Positions 49,636 through 57,454 of a stretch of DNA of 64,000 bases are shown here, piece after piece. Source of the stretch: Streptomyces canus (lineage in GTDB: Bacteria; Actinomycetota; Actinomycetes; Streptomycetales; Streptomycetaceae); contig NZ_KQ948663.1 in NCBI RefSeq assembly GCF_001514145.1, positions 1 through 64,000 on the forward strand, given 5' to 3'. How positions within the stretch are numbered: the first letter of the stretch is position 1; every line of letters starts with the position of its first letter. The position numbers and the translations under genes are program-made. The notes under the pieces were generated by a model. It was not told where the DNA came from. It did no database searches and was given only the letters and a program-made list of their open reading frames with translations.

Positions 49636-50715
49636 GTGGTTCGTGCCGCCGTTCTTCCCGCCGTGGGCGCTCCCCTGGAGGTCACCGACATCGACCTGCC
49701 GGACCCCGGCCCCGGTCAGGTCCGTGTCCGGCTCGCCGCCGCCGGGGTCTGCCACTCCGACCTGTCCCTGTCCAACGGCACCATGCGCGTCCCCGTCCCG
49801 GCCGTCCTCGGCCACGAGGGCGCGGGCACGGTCGTCGCCGTGGGTGAGGGGGTCACCGGCGTGGCGCCCGGTTCCGGAGTCGTCCTCAACTGGGCTCCCT
49901 CCTGCGGAAGTTGCCATGCCTGCACGCTCGGCGAAGTCTGGCTGTGCGCCAACGCGCTGAACGGTGCCGCCGACGTCTACGCCCACACCGCGGACGGCAC
50001 CGATCTCCACCCCGGCCTGAACGTCGCCGCCTTCGCCGAGGAGACGGTCGTCTCCGAGTCCTGCCTCCTGCCCCTCCCCGAGGGCATCCCGCTCACCGAC
50101 GCGGCCCTGCTGGGCTGCGCGGTCCTCACCGGCTACGGCGCCGTCCACCACTCGGCGCGGGTCCGGGAGGGCGAGACGGTCGCGGTGTACGGAGTCGGGG
50201 GAGTGGGCCTGGCCGCGCTCCAGGCGGCCCGGATCGCGGGCGCCTCACGGATCGTCGCGGTCGATGTCTCCCCGGAGAAGGAGGAGTTGGCACGGGCGGC
50301 CGGCGCCACCGACTATGTGATCGCCTCCGACACCACCGCCCGCGAGATCAGGGGCCTCACCGGCAAGCAGGGCGTCGACGTCGCCGTGGAGTGCGTGGGC
50401 CGCGCGACCACCATCCGCACCGCCTGGGACTCCACCCGCCGCGGCGGCCGTACGACGGTCGTCGGCATCGGCGGCAAGGACCAGCAGGTCACCTTCAACG
50501 CCCTGGAGCTCTTCCACTGGGGTCGCACCCTCGCCGGCTGTGTCTACGGCAACTCGAACCCGGCCGAGGACCTCCCGGTGCTCGCCGAGCACGTCCGGGC
50601 GGGCCGTCTGGACCTCGGCGCCCTGGTGACGGAACGGATCGCGCTGGACGGGATTCCGGCGGCGTTCGACAACATGCTGGCGGGCAAGGGCGGCCGGGCG
50701 CTGGTGGTGTTCTGA
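49636..50715 (+). CDS. Zinc-dependent alcohol dehydrogenase (MDR class III-like)
   Basis: A 359-aa medium-chain dehydrogenase. The catalytic zinc site is in AGVCHSDLSLSNG and LGHEGAGTVVAVG. The structural zinc lobe is CGSCHACTLGEVWLC (four Cys, the usual C-x2-C-x2-C-x7-C). The Rossmann segment is VAVYGVGGVGLAALQAARIAG then IVAVDVSPEKEELARAAGAT, where Asp suggests NAD preference. The GTG start at 49636 follows GAGGAGCC. It forms an operon with the aldehyde dehydrogenase. The substrate could be an alcohol or a thiol adduct of an aldehyde. Confidence 0.92.
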   Translation: MVRAAVLPAVGAPLEVTDIDLPDPGPGQVRVRLAAAGVCHSDLSLSNGTMRVPVPAVLGHEGAGTVVAVGEGVTGVAPGSGVVLNWAPSCGSCHACTLGEVWLCANALNGAADVYAHTADGTDLHPGLNVAAFAEETVVSESCLLPLPEGIPLTDAALLGCAVLTGYGAVHHSARVREGETVAVYGVGGVGLAALQAARIAGASRIVAVDVSPEKEELARAAGATDYVIASDTTAREIRGLTGKQGVDVAVECVGRATTIRTAWDSTRRGGRTTVVGIGGKDQQVTFNALELFHWGRTLAGCVYGNSNPAEDLPVLAEHVRAGRLDLGALVTERIALDGIPAAFDNMLAGKGGRALVVF

Positions 50716-50771
50716 TCGACGGTTGCCCGGACCCCGCCTCGGGTGCTCCGGGCAACCTTCCCGCACAACCG

Positions 50772-50800
50772 TTGACCCCATACCGTCCGGTCAGTATGTT
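50772..50800 (+). promoter_or_regulatory. Vegetative-type promoter before the MHS transporter gene
   Basis: TTGACC (50772-50777), 17-bp spacer, TATGTT (50795-50800): a good match to the HrdB-type pattern. The spacer contains the palindrome ACCGTCCGGT (50782-50791), where a repressor could bind. Confidence 0.6.
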
Positions 50801-50841
50801 CAGCCGCCAACGTCCCCAGCACCCACCGGAGTGTGCACCGC

Positions 50842-52170
50842 ATGGACACGGCCTCTTCCGCTCACCCCACTTCCGTAGCAGCGCCGGCGACTCCCCACCG
50901 CCGTCGCGTCGCCACCGCGGCCGCCCTGGCCTCCGCCGTCGAGTGGTACGACTACTTCGTCTTCGGCATCGCCGCCGCCCTCGTTCTCGGCGATCTGTAC
51001 TTCCCGGCGGGCAGCTCCACCGCCGGCGTCCTCGCCGCCTTCGCCACCTTCGCCGTCGGCTTCCTCGCCCGCCCGATCGGCGGCATCGTCGCCGGCCACC
51101 TCGGCGACAAGCGCGGCCGCAAGCCGATGCTGGTCCTCGCCCTCACCCTCATGGGCGTCGCCACCACGGGGATCGGCCTGCTGCCGACGTACGACACGAT
51201 CGGCGTCGCCGCCCCGATCCTGCTCGTCCTCCTCCGTGTCGTCCAGGGTGTCGCGGTCGGCGCGCAGTGGGGCGGCGCGATGCTGCTGGCCACCGAGTAC
51301 GCCCCCGAGGGCAAGCGCGGACTCTACGGCAGCGTCGTCCAACTCGGCGTCCCCATCGGCGTGGTGACCGCCAACACGGTGTTCCTGCTGGCCGGGGCGT
51401 TCACCACGGACGCCGGGTTCGCGGCCTGGGGCTGGCGGGTCCCGTTCCTCATCGGGCTGTTCGTCCTCGCGCTCGCCTGGTACATCCACGCCAAGGTCGA
51501 GGAAACGCCCGAATTCCGGCAGGCGGAACAGGAGTTGGCCGCACAGGAGAAGAGCGCGCAGAACTCCCCGCTGCGTACGATCCTGCGCCACCACCTCGGC
51601 ACGGTGCTGCTCGCGGGCGGCTCCTTCGCCGTGAACACCGCGACCTTCTACATCATGATCACCGGGGTCCTCGACTACACCACCCGCGAACTCGGCATGC
51701 AGCGCAGTGCCGTTCTCACCGTCTCGCTCTGCATCAGTCTCACCCAGCTGGTGCTGATCCCGGCCGCCGCCGCGCTCTCCGACCGCCTCGGCCGGATCCG
51801 GATCTACGGCCTCGGCGCGGTCGGCATCGCCCTGTGGGCGATACCGATGTTCCTGCTCATCGACACCGGGTCGCTGCTGTGGCTGGCGGTGTCCACCTTC
51901 GTCGCCGGTTGCTTCCTCAGCATCATGTACGGCCCTCAAGCCGCCCTGTTCGCGGAGCTGTTCACGCCGGAGATGCGGTACACCGGCGCCTCCCTCGGCT
52001 ACCAGATCGCCGCCGTGTTCGGCGGTGGGCTCGCGCCCTTCCTGATGGTGCTGCTGCTGGAGACCACGGGCACGTCGATGGCGGTGTCCGGGTACATCAT
52101 CGGGCTCTCGGTGGTCGCGCTGCTCTGCATCAAGGTGCTTGCGGGCAGGGCGCGTTCACGCGGGGTCTGA
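50842..52170 (+). CDS. MFS metabolite:H+ symporter (MHS family, ProP/ShiA-like)
   Basis: A 442-aa transporter with 12 predicted helices. MHS hallmarks are AAALASAVEWYDYFVFGIAAALV at the start, FLARPIGGIVAGHLGDKRGRKPMLV, VVQGVAVGAQWGGAMLLATEYAPEGKRG, and LSDRLGRIRIYG in the second half. Substrates of this family are organic acids, betaine, shikimate and similar compounds. Following the aldehyde and alcohol dehydrogenases, it may bring in the pathway substrate. The ATG at 50842 is better spaced from GGAG than the GTG at 50833. It overlaps the convergent EamA gene by 15 bp. Confidence 0.9.
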   Translation: MDTASSAHPTSVAAPATPHRRRVATAAALASAVEWYDYFVFGIAAALVLGDLYFPAGSSTAGVLAAFATFAVGFLARPIGGIVAGHLGDKRGRKPMLVLALTLMGVATTGIGLLPTYDTIGVAAPILLVLLRVVQGVAVGAQWGGAMLLATEYAPEGKRGLYGSVVQLGVPIGVVTANTVFLLAGAFTTDAGFAAWGWRVPFLIGLFVLALAWYIHAKVEETPEFRQAEQELAAQEKSAQNSPLRTILRHHLGTVLLAGGSFAVNTATFYIMITGVLDYTTRELGMQRSAVLTVSLCISLTQLVLIPAAAALSDRLGRIRIYGLGAVGIALWAIPMFLLIDTGSLLWLAVSTFVAGCFLSIMYGPQAALFAELFTPEMRYTGASLGYQIAAVFGGGLAPFLMVLLLETTGTSMAVSGYIIGLSVVALLCIKVLAGRARSRGV

Positions 52171-53094
52171 GGCGTTCTCGGGCTGCGGCTCCGGCACCGT
52201 CACCGGGGCCGGGGCCGTCCGTCGCGCTCGGGAGCGGGACACCGCCACGCCTGCGAGGCACAGCGTCCCGCCCGCGAGCGTGAGCAGACCCGGCACCTCC
52301 CCGAGGGCCAGCCAGGACATCAGGACGACCAGGGCGGGCACTGCGTAGGTGGTGGCGCCCATGCGGCTGGCGGTCGTACGGGCGAGCGCGTAGGCCCAGG
52401 TGGTGAAGGCCAGAGCGGTCGGGAACACGCCCAGGTAGACCATGTTGAGGGTCGCCGAGGCCGGGGCGTCGGCCGCCTCCGACACCAGTTGGCCGGCGAA
52501 CGGGAGGCAGACGACGGCGCCGGTGAAGCAGCCGAACGTCGTCACCTGCAGCGGGGTCGCGGAGCCCAGTGCCGGCTTCTGCGCGACGACTCCGCCGGCG
52601 TAGGCGATCGCCGCGAGCAGGCACAGGATCACGCCGAGCACCGAGGAACCGCCGTCGTCCGCCATCGACAGGCCCACGGTGACCGCGCCGGCGAAGGAGA
52701 CCGCCATTCCGGCCAGCAGGCGGGGCGGCATCGCGTCCCCGAGCAGCCGGGCGCCGAGCAGGGCGATCAGGATGGGGCCGATGTTCACGACCAGGGCCGC
52801 GGTGCCCGCGTCCACCTGCTGCTCGCCCCAGTTCAGGACGACCATGTAGAAGCCGAACCACAGGACGCCGGAGACGGCGATGCCGCGCCAGGCGGAGCGT
52901 GGGGGGAGTCCTTCCCGGCGTATCAGGCAGATCACGCCCAGAGCGACTGCGCCGGAGAGGAGCCGGCCGAGGGCCAGGGCGCCGGGGGAGTAGGCGGCGC
53001 CCGCGCTGCGTATGGAGACGAAGGCGGAGGCCCACAGGACGACGGTGACGGTGGCTGCGCCGGCTGCGAGGAGTTCGGTGCGGCGGTCGTTCAT
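52156..53094 (-). CDS. EamA/DMT-family transporter
   Basis: A 312-aa permease with ten predicted helices as two EamA repeats. The first repeat has VLWASAFVSIRSAGAAYSPGALALGRLLSGAVAL and AALVVNIGPILIALLGARLLGD, and the second has TLNMVYLGVFPTALAFTTWAYALARTTASRMGATTYAVPALVVLMSWLALGE. It is typical of metabolite or drug exporters. Two adjacent ATGs (53097 and 53094) are possible, and the second has better spacing from AGGAG. It lies 70 bp downstream of the ArsR-type regulator gene on the same strand, suggesting control by it. Confidence 0.9.
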   Translation of the reverse strand: MNDRRTELLAAGAATVTVVLWASAFVSIRSAGAAYSPGALALGRLLSGAVALGVICLIRREGLPPRSAWRGIAVSGVLWFGFYMVVLNWGEQQVDAGTAALVVNIGPILIALLGARLLGDAMPPRLLAGMAVSFAGAVTVGLSMADDGGSSVLGVILCLLAAIAYAGGVVAQKPALGSATPLQVTTFGCFTGAVVCLPFAGQLVSEAADAPASATLNMVYLGVFPTALAFTTWAYALARTTASRMGATTYAVPALVVLMSWLALGEVPGLLTLAGGTLCLAGVAVSRSRARRTAPAPVTVPEPQPENASDPA

Positions 53095-53164
53095 CATGCT
53101 CCTGAGGTGAGGAAGGGGAGGGTGCAAAAGCTCGCGGATTTCGGACGGGTTGCCCCTGAAGGCC

Positions 53165-53884
53165 TCAGCGCAGCGTCTCCGTGTCGATTCCCAGGAGGTC
53201 GGTCAGCGCCCGTTCTCCTGTCGCTGTCACCTTGACCGCTCGCTCCGAGCCGATGCGTACGCACCAGCCCTCGGCCAGGGCGTGCCGGCACAGGGCCGCG
53301 CCCGCGACCCCTGCCAGGTGCGGGCGTCGTTCCGTCCAGTCCAGACAGGCACGGGCCAGAGGGCGCCGGCCCTTGCGGTCGAGAGGGATGCCCGTGGCCT
53401 CGAACCACGCCAGACCCGCGTCCGTGAGGGCGAAACCCGAGTCCTGGCACAGCAGTTGACGGGACGTCAGCGCGTCCGTCACCGCGATGCCCAGCCGCCC
53501 TGCCAAGTGGTCGTAGCACGTACGTCCCCGGGCCATCGCCGAGCCCGCGCTCGACTCCCGCAGGTTGCGCGGGCGTGGGACGGCGTCCGGGGAGACCTGT
53601 GCCGCCAGGTCCTCCACCAGGTGGGCCACCCTCGCGTCGGTCAGCCGCACATACCGGTGGCGCCCCTGCCGCTCCTCCGTCAGCAGCCCGCCCGCGACCA
53701 GCTTGCCCAGGTGTTCACTCAGGGTGGACGCGGCCACACCCGCGTGGCGGGCCAGCTCGCCCGCGGTCCAGGCCCGGCCGTCGAGGAGGGCCAGGAGGCA
53801 GGCCGCCCGGGTCTCGTCGGCGATCAGTGCGGCGAGCCTCGCCAACTGAGGTGCCTGCGGGTCCTTGGTCATGTGGTCCAGCAT
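53165..53884 (-). CDS. ArsR-family regulator with extended C-terminus
   Basis: A 239-aa protein with a winged HTH in the first 90 residues (RLAALIADETRAACLLALLDGRAWTAGELARHAGVAASTLSEHLGKLVAGGLLTEERQGRHRYVRLTD). It has a further 140 residues with four or five Cys (RGRTCYDH, RQLLCQDSG, RACLDWTE, ALCRHALAEGWCVRIGSE). It is longer than a classical ArsR sensor, and metal binding is not evident at the usual CVC site. The start is ATG at 53884 (or 53872). The open frame continuing to 55864 is a shadow of other genes. It probably controls itself and the EamA exporter. Confidence 0.85.
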   Translation of the reverse strand: MLDHMTKDPQAPQLARLAALIADETRAACLLALLDGRAWTAGELARHAGVAASTLSEHLGKLVAGGLLTEERQGRHRYVRLTDARVAHLVEDLAAQVSPDAVPRPRNLRESSAGSAMARGRTCYDHLAGRLGIAVTDALTSRQLLCQDSGFALTDAGLAWFEATGIPLDRKGRRPLARACLDWTERRPHLAGVAGAALCRHALAEGWCVRIGSERAVKVTATGERALTDLLGIDTETLR

Positions 53885-53893
53885 CACCGAGAG

Positions 53894-53917
53894 ATACTTC
53901 GGCGCCCACCGAAATAT
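53894..53917. promoter_or_regulatory. Inverted repeat immediately upstream of the ArsR-type gene
   Basis: ATACTTCGG (53894-53902), 6-bp spacer, CCGAAATAT (53909-53917): 9-bp arms with one mismatch. It is AT-rich at the ends in a GC-rich setting and lies 10 bp before the ArsR start codon and 3 bp after the TetR stop. It is a candidate autoregulatory operator. Confidence 0.6.
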
Positions 53918-53919
53918 GC

Positions 53920-54561
53920 CTACGCGGTGGGTCCGACCTGCTCGTACTGCTGGGCAAGGCCGTCCAGCAGAGCCCTGAGCCCCGTCTCGAAGGCCCGCTC
54001 GTCGATCTTCTCCTGCTGCTCGGCGAGAAGGTGCGCCTGGCCGAGGTGGGGGTAGTCCGCGGGGTCGTAGGCGCTCTTGTCGTCGACGAATCCGCCCGCG
54101 AAGGAGCCGAGCGCCGAGCCCATGATGAAGTACCGCATCAGCGCGCCGATGGACGTGGCCTGCGCCGGGGGCCAGCCCCCGTCGACCATCGCGCCGTAGA
54201 CCGCGTCGGCGAGCCGGAGGCCCGCGGGGCGGCGGCCGGGGCCCCGGGCCAGGACCGGGACGATGTTGGGGTGGTCGCGCAGCGCGGTGCGGTAGGAGAC
54301 GGCCCAGTCGTGCAACGCCGTCCGCCACGCACGGCCGTCCTCGAACATCGACAGGTCGACCTGGGCGCTCACCGAGTCGGCGACCGCCTCCAGGATCTCG
54401 TCCTTGGTACGGAAGTGGTTGTAGAGCGAGGGGCCGCTGACGCCGAGTTCCGCCGCCAGCCGGCGCGTGGACAGTGCCGCGAGGCCTTCCGTGTCCACGA
54501 GCGCGCGGGCCGTCTCGACGATCCGGTCGGTGCTGAGGAGGGGCTTGCGCGGTCGGGCCAT
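53920..54561 (-). CDS. TetR-family regulator of the acyl-CoA dehydrogenase locus
   Basis: A 213-aa TetR regulator. The HTH is LSTDRIVETARALVDTEGLAALSTRRLAAELGVSGPSLYNHFRTKDEILEAVAD (about residues 9-62), followed by a TetR_C-like helical domain. It is divergent from an acyl-CoA dehydrogenase gene. A 19-bp palindrome between them (54589-54607) is repeated before the aldehyde dehydrogenase operon 6 kb away. It probably represses both, and its effector may be an acyl-CoA or aldehyde-derived compound. An alternative ATG lies at 54570. Confidence 0.9.
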   Translation of the reverse strand: MARPRKPLLSTDRIVETARALVDTEGLAALSTRRLAAELGVSGPSLYNHFRTKDEILEAVADSVSAQVDLSMFEDGRAWRTALHDWAVSYRTALRDHPNIVPVLARGPGRRPAGLRLADAVYGAMVDGGWPPAQATSIGALMRYFIMGSALGSFAGGFVDDKSAYDPADYPHLGQAHLLAEQQEKIDERAFETGLRALLDGLAQQYEQVGPTA

Positions 54562-54588
54562 GGCGCACATAGTAGGGCTGCGGAACAG

Positions 54589-54607
54589 AAACTAGCAGTG
54601 CTAATTT
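54589..54607. promoter_or_regulatory. TetR-type operator between TetR and acyl-CoA dehydrogenase genes
   Basis: AAACTAGCAGTGCTAATTT: 8-bp arms, one mismatch, 3-bp centre. It lies 28 bp before the TetR start codon and 31 bp before the acyl-CoA dehydrogenase start, and shares its design with the site at 48170-48188. Confidence 0.75.
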
Positions 54608-54637
54608 AAAGGTGCGGTTCTCAAGTGAGGTGATCTC

Positions 54638-55792
54638 GTGGTCGACCTGGGGTTGAGTGAGGAGCAGGCCGCCGTCCGGCGGCTGGCGCGGGAGTTCGTG
54701 GACCGTGAGATCACCCCCCACGTCATCGCCTGGGATCGCGCCGAGGAGGTCGACCGGGCCATCGTCAAGAAGCTCGGCGAGGTCGGGTTCCTGGGGCTGA
54801 CGATCGACGAGGAGTACGGCGGCTCGGGCGGGGACCATCTCGCGTACTGCCTGGTCACCGAGGAACTCGGGCGCGGTGATTCGTCCGTGCGTGGCATCGT
54901 CTCCGTCTCGCTGGGGCTGGTGGCCAAGACGATCGCCGCCTGGGGGAGCGAGGAGCACAAGCGGCGGTGGCTGCCGGGGCTCACCTCCGGCGAGTACGTC
55001 GGTTGCTTCGGCCTCACCGAGCCCGGTACCGGGTCCGACGCGGGAAACCTCGCCACGCGCGCGGTGCGGGACGGTGACGACTACGTCATCGACGGCACCA
55101 AGATGTTCATCACGAACGGGACGTGGGCCGACGTGGTGCTGCTCTTCGCCCGGTCGACCGACGCTCCGGGCCACAAGGGCGTCTCCGCCTTCCTCGTGCC
55201 CACCGACACGCCCGGTCTGACCCGCCGCACCCTCCACGGCAAGCTCGGCCTGCGGGGACAGGCCACCGCCGAACTGGTCCTCGAGGGCGTGCGGGTGCCC
55301 GCCTCCGCGATGGTCGGTGAGGAGGGCAAGGGGTTCTCCGTCGCCATGTCCGCGCTGGCCAAGGGGCGGATGTCGGTGGCGGCGGGCTGTGTGGGGATCG
55401 CCCAGGCCGCGCTGGACGCGGCCGTCCGGTACGCCGGTGAACGCGAGCAGTTCGGCAAGCCGATCGCCGGGCACCAGCTCGTCCAGGAGCTGATCAGTGA
55501 CATCGCCGTGGACGTGGACGCGGCCCGGCTGCTGACCTGGCGGGTGGCCGACCTGATAGACCGTGGGCTGCCCTTCGCCGTCGAGTCCTCCAAGGCCAAG
55601 CTCTTCGCTTCGGAAGCCGCCGTACGTGCCGCGAACAACGCCCTCCAGGTCTTCGGGGGCTACGGCTACATCGACGAGTACCCGGCGGGCAAACTGCTGC
55701 GCGACGCCCGCGTGATGACGCTGTACGAGGGCACGAGTCAGATCCAGAAGCTGGTGATCGGACGGGCGTTGACGGGGGTCTCGGCGTTCTGA
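54638..55792 (+). CDS. Acyl-CoA dehydrogenase
   Basis: A 384-aa FAD enzyme that introduces an alpha-beta double bond into acyl-CoA. It has the N-terminal helical domain (LGLSEEQAAVRRLAREFVDREITPHV), signature 1 CFGLTEPGTGSDAGNLATRA, flavin contacts MFITNGTWADVVLLFA, and C-terminal signature QVFGGYGYIDEYPAGKLLRDARVMTLYEGTSQIQ, where the Glu of YEGTS is the expected catalytic base (about residue 370). The GTG start follows a GTGAGGTGAT site. Chain length is not deducible. It is regulated through the palindrome at 54589-54607. Confidence 0.95.
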   Translation: MVDLGLSEEQAAVRRLAREFVDREITPHVIAWDRAEEVDRAIVKKLGEVGFLGLTIDEEYGGSGGDHLAYCLVTEELGRGDSSVRGIVSVSLGLVAKTIAAWGSEEHKRRWLPGLTSGEYVGCFGLTEPGTGSDAGNLATRAVRDGDDYVIDGTKMFITNGTWADVVLLFARSTDAPGHKGVSAFLVPTDTPGLTRRTLHGKLGLRGQATAELVLEGVRVPASAMVGEEGKGFSVAMSALAKGRMSVAAGCVGIAQAALDAAVRYAGEREQFGKPIAGHQLVQELISDIAVDVDAARLLTWRVADLIDRGLPFAVESSKAKLFASEAAVRAANNALQVFGGYGYIDEYPAGKLLRDARVMTLYEGTSQIQKLVIGRALTGVSAF

Positions 55793-55851
55793 GTACCGTC
55801 TGAGTACCTGAGCGGATGTGGCCGGGGTCACGGAGGGCCGAGACTCTGGCC

Positions 55852-56139
55852 ATGAGTGACACACCGGTCAAGCAGCAGAACACGGCCGCCTTCTACGGCC
55901 AGGCCGTCGCCTCCTTCGCCGTGGCCATGGCCGCCACGGCCGTCGGCATCTTCCGCCTGAACGCCGACGCCTGGGTGCGTGGCTTCCTCGCGATCGCCGT
56001 CCTGTACCTCGTCACCTCGGCCTTCACCCTGGCCAAGGTGATCCGCGACCGCCAGGAGGCCGGCCAGATCGTCAGCCGAGTCGACCAGGCCCGTCTGGAG
56101 AAACTGCTCGCCGAACACGACCCCTTCGAGAAGCTGTGA
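55852..56139 (+). CDS. YiaA/YiaB-family two-helix membrane protein
   Basis: A 95-aa protein with two membrane helices (YGQAVASFAVAMAATAVGIF and RGFLAIAVLYLVTSAFTLAKVI) joined by a short loop, the YiaAB domain layout. The charged C-terminus (VSRVDQARLEKLLAEHDPFEKL) is probably cytosolic. The ATG at 55852 (MSDTPVKQQNTAAFYG) is chosen over the upstream reading at 55816. Its function is unknown. The stop is followed by a long repeat-bearing region. Confidence 0.85.
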   Translation: MSDTPVKQQNTAAFYGQAVASFAVAMAATAVGIFRLNADAWVRGFLAIAVLYLVTSAFTLAKVIRDRQEAGQIVSRVDQARLEKLLAEHDPFEKL

Positions 56140-56300
56140 CGGGGGCGGGCCGGGAGGGGGTTTGACCTGGGGGTTGGCTTCGAGTGGCCGGGTGATGGTT
56201 GGGCTGTGGGGGGGCTGGTCCGGGGTTGGCTTCGCGGGGGTCAGGCCTGGGGTCGGTTTTGAGTGGTCGGACAGCGGCCTGCTCTGAGGGCGCCTGGCCC

Positions 56301-56328
56301 GGGGTCGGCTTCGCGAAGCTCCGACCCC
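56301..56328. terminator. Strong hairpin downstream of the YiaAB gene
   Basis: GGGGTCGG (56301-56308) pairs with CCGACCCC (56321-56328), and the interior CTTCGCGAAG is itself a palindrome. It lies about 160 bp after the last stop and could be a terminator or part of the repeat family. Confidence 0.5.
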
Positions 56329-56513
56329 GGCCGGCTTGGCCGGACGCAGCGCGTGGACCGCGGCAGCGGGGGTGCGGGGCGGGGGCTTTACGAGGTCTCG
56401 GCGCAGGCGGCGTCGAACGCCCCGACCGCACCCGCCTCGAGCGGCCTCGACTGTGCCCGCACGTCGAGCGGCTCTCCCCGCTGCCCCCGTCCGGTGGAGC
56501 TGCGGCCCACACT

Positions 56514-57330
56514 TCGCTGTTCCGGCTTGCGGCTTGCGTCCCGCTGTTCCGGCCCGCCCCGCACGCCCTGTCCGGGTTCCGTGCACCAACCGCTGCTGTT
56601 CCGGCTTGCGGCCTGTGGCCTGCTGTTCCGGCCCGTCGGGCACCCCCATGTCCGGGTTCCGCGCACCAGCCCTTGCTGTTCCGGCTTGCGGCCTGTGGCC
56701 TGCTGTTCCGGCCCGCCCCGCACGCCCCCGTCCGGGTTCCGTGCACCAACCGCTGCTGTTCCGGCTCGCGGCCTGCGGCCTGCTGTTCCGGCCCGCCCCG
56801 CACGCCCTGTCCCGGTTCCGTGCACCAACCGCTGCTGTTCCGGCTCGCGGCCTGCGGCCTGCTGTTCCGGCCCGTCGGGCACCCCCATGTCCGGGTTCCG
56901 CGCACCAGCCCTTGCTGTTCCGGCTTGCGGCTTGCGTCCCGCTGTTCCGGCTCGCCCCGCACGCCCTGTCCGGGTTCCGTGCACCAACCGCTGCTGTTCC
57001 GGCTTGCGGCCTGTGGCCTGCTGTTCCGGCCCGCCCCGCACGCCCCCGTCCGGGTTCCGTGCACCAACCGCTGCTGTTCCGGCTCGCGGCCTGCGGCGTG
57101 CGTCCTGCTGTTCCGGCCCGCCCGGCACCCCCATGTCCCGGTTCCGCGCACCAGCCCTTGCTGTTCCGGCTCGCGCCTTGCGTTCCGCTGTTCCGGCCCG
57201 CCGGGCACCCCCCGTCCGGGTGCCGGGCACCCCCCCGTCCGGGTTCCGCGCACCAACCCTTGCTGCTCCGGCTCATGCCCTGTGCCCCGCCGTTCGCCCG
57301 CCCCGCACCCCCGCTGCTCCGGCCCACGCC
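56514..57330. repeat. About nine tandem copies of an 80-bp repeat
   Basis: The marker GTGCACCAAC or GCGCACCAGC recurs at 56581, 56661, 56741, 56820, 56900, 56979, 57059, 57146 and 57248, so the period is 79-80 bp, becoming 87 and 102 bp at the right end through insertions. Most units hold two copies of CTGTTCCGGC and a small GGCC/GGCC palindrome. A period of 80 cannot keep a reading frame, so this is a non-coding minisatellite-like array. Confidence 0.9.
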
Positions 57331-57393
57331 CCGCGCCCCACTGCTCAAGCACGCCCCGCACCCCCGCGCTCAAGCCCGCGCAGCGCAGGGTGG

Positions 57394-57409
57394 CTAAGCG
57401 CTCGCTCAG
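57394..57409. promoter_or_regulatory. TetR operator upstream of the 57455 TetR gene
   Basis: CTAAGCGCTCGCTCAG: 6-bp arms (one mismatch), 4-bp spacer. It matches the perfect site CTAAGC-N4-GCTTAG at 58574-58589 upstream of the MaoC gene, implying that the same TetR protein binds both. Confidence 0.68.
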
Positions 57410-57454
57410 GTTCGGCGGTATGGTGGGGGTTCTGACAGTGGAGAGGGGCGTGCG

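Larger units (their letters stand above)
56140..57454. other. Gene-free 1.3-kb region filled with repeats
   Basis: No gene I can support. At 56168-56330 there are two diverged copies of a 79-bp G-rich block (GGGGTTGGCTTCGAG-like, then GGGGTCGGTTTTGAG-like). Its last part forms a strong hairpin. At 56514-57330 an array of 80-bp units follows, then a Pro-codon-like C-rich stretch up to the operator at 57394-57409. Long open frames exist on both strands but cycle through the three frames of the repeat. Confidence 0.8.

Noticed and set aside
53885..55864. N-terminal extension of the ArsR-type regulator
   Set aside because: The extension is the antisense shadow of TetR and acyl-CoA dehydrogenase genes and lacks coding character of its own.
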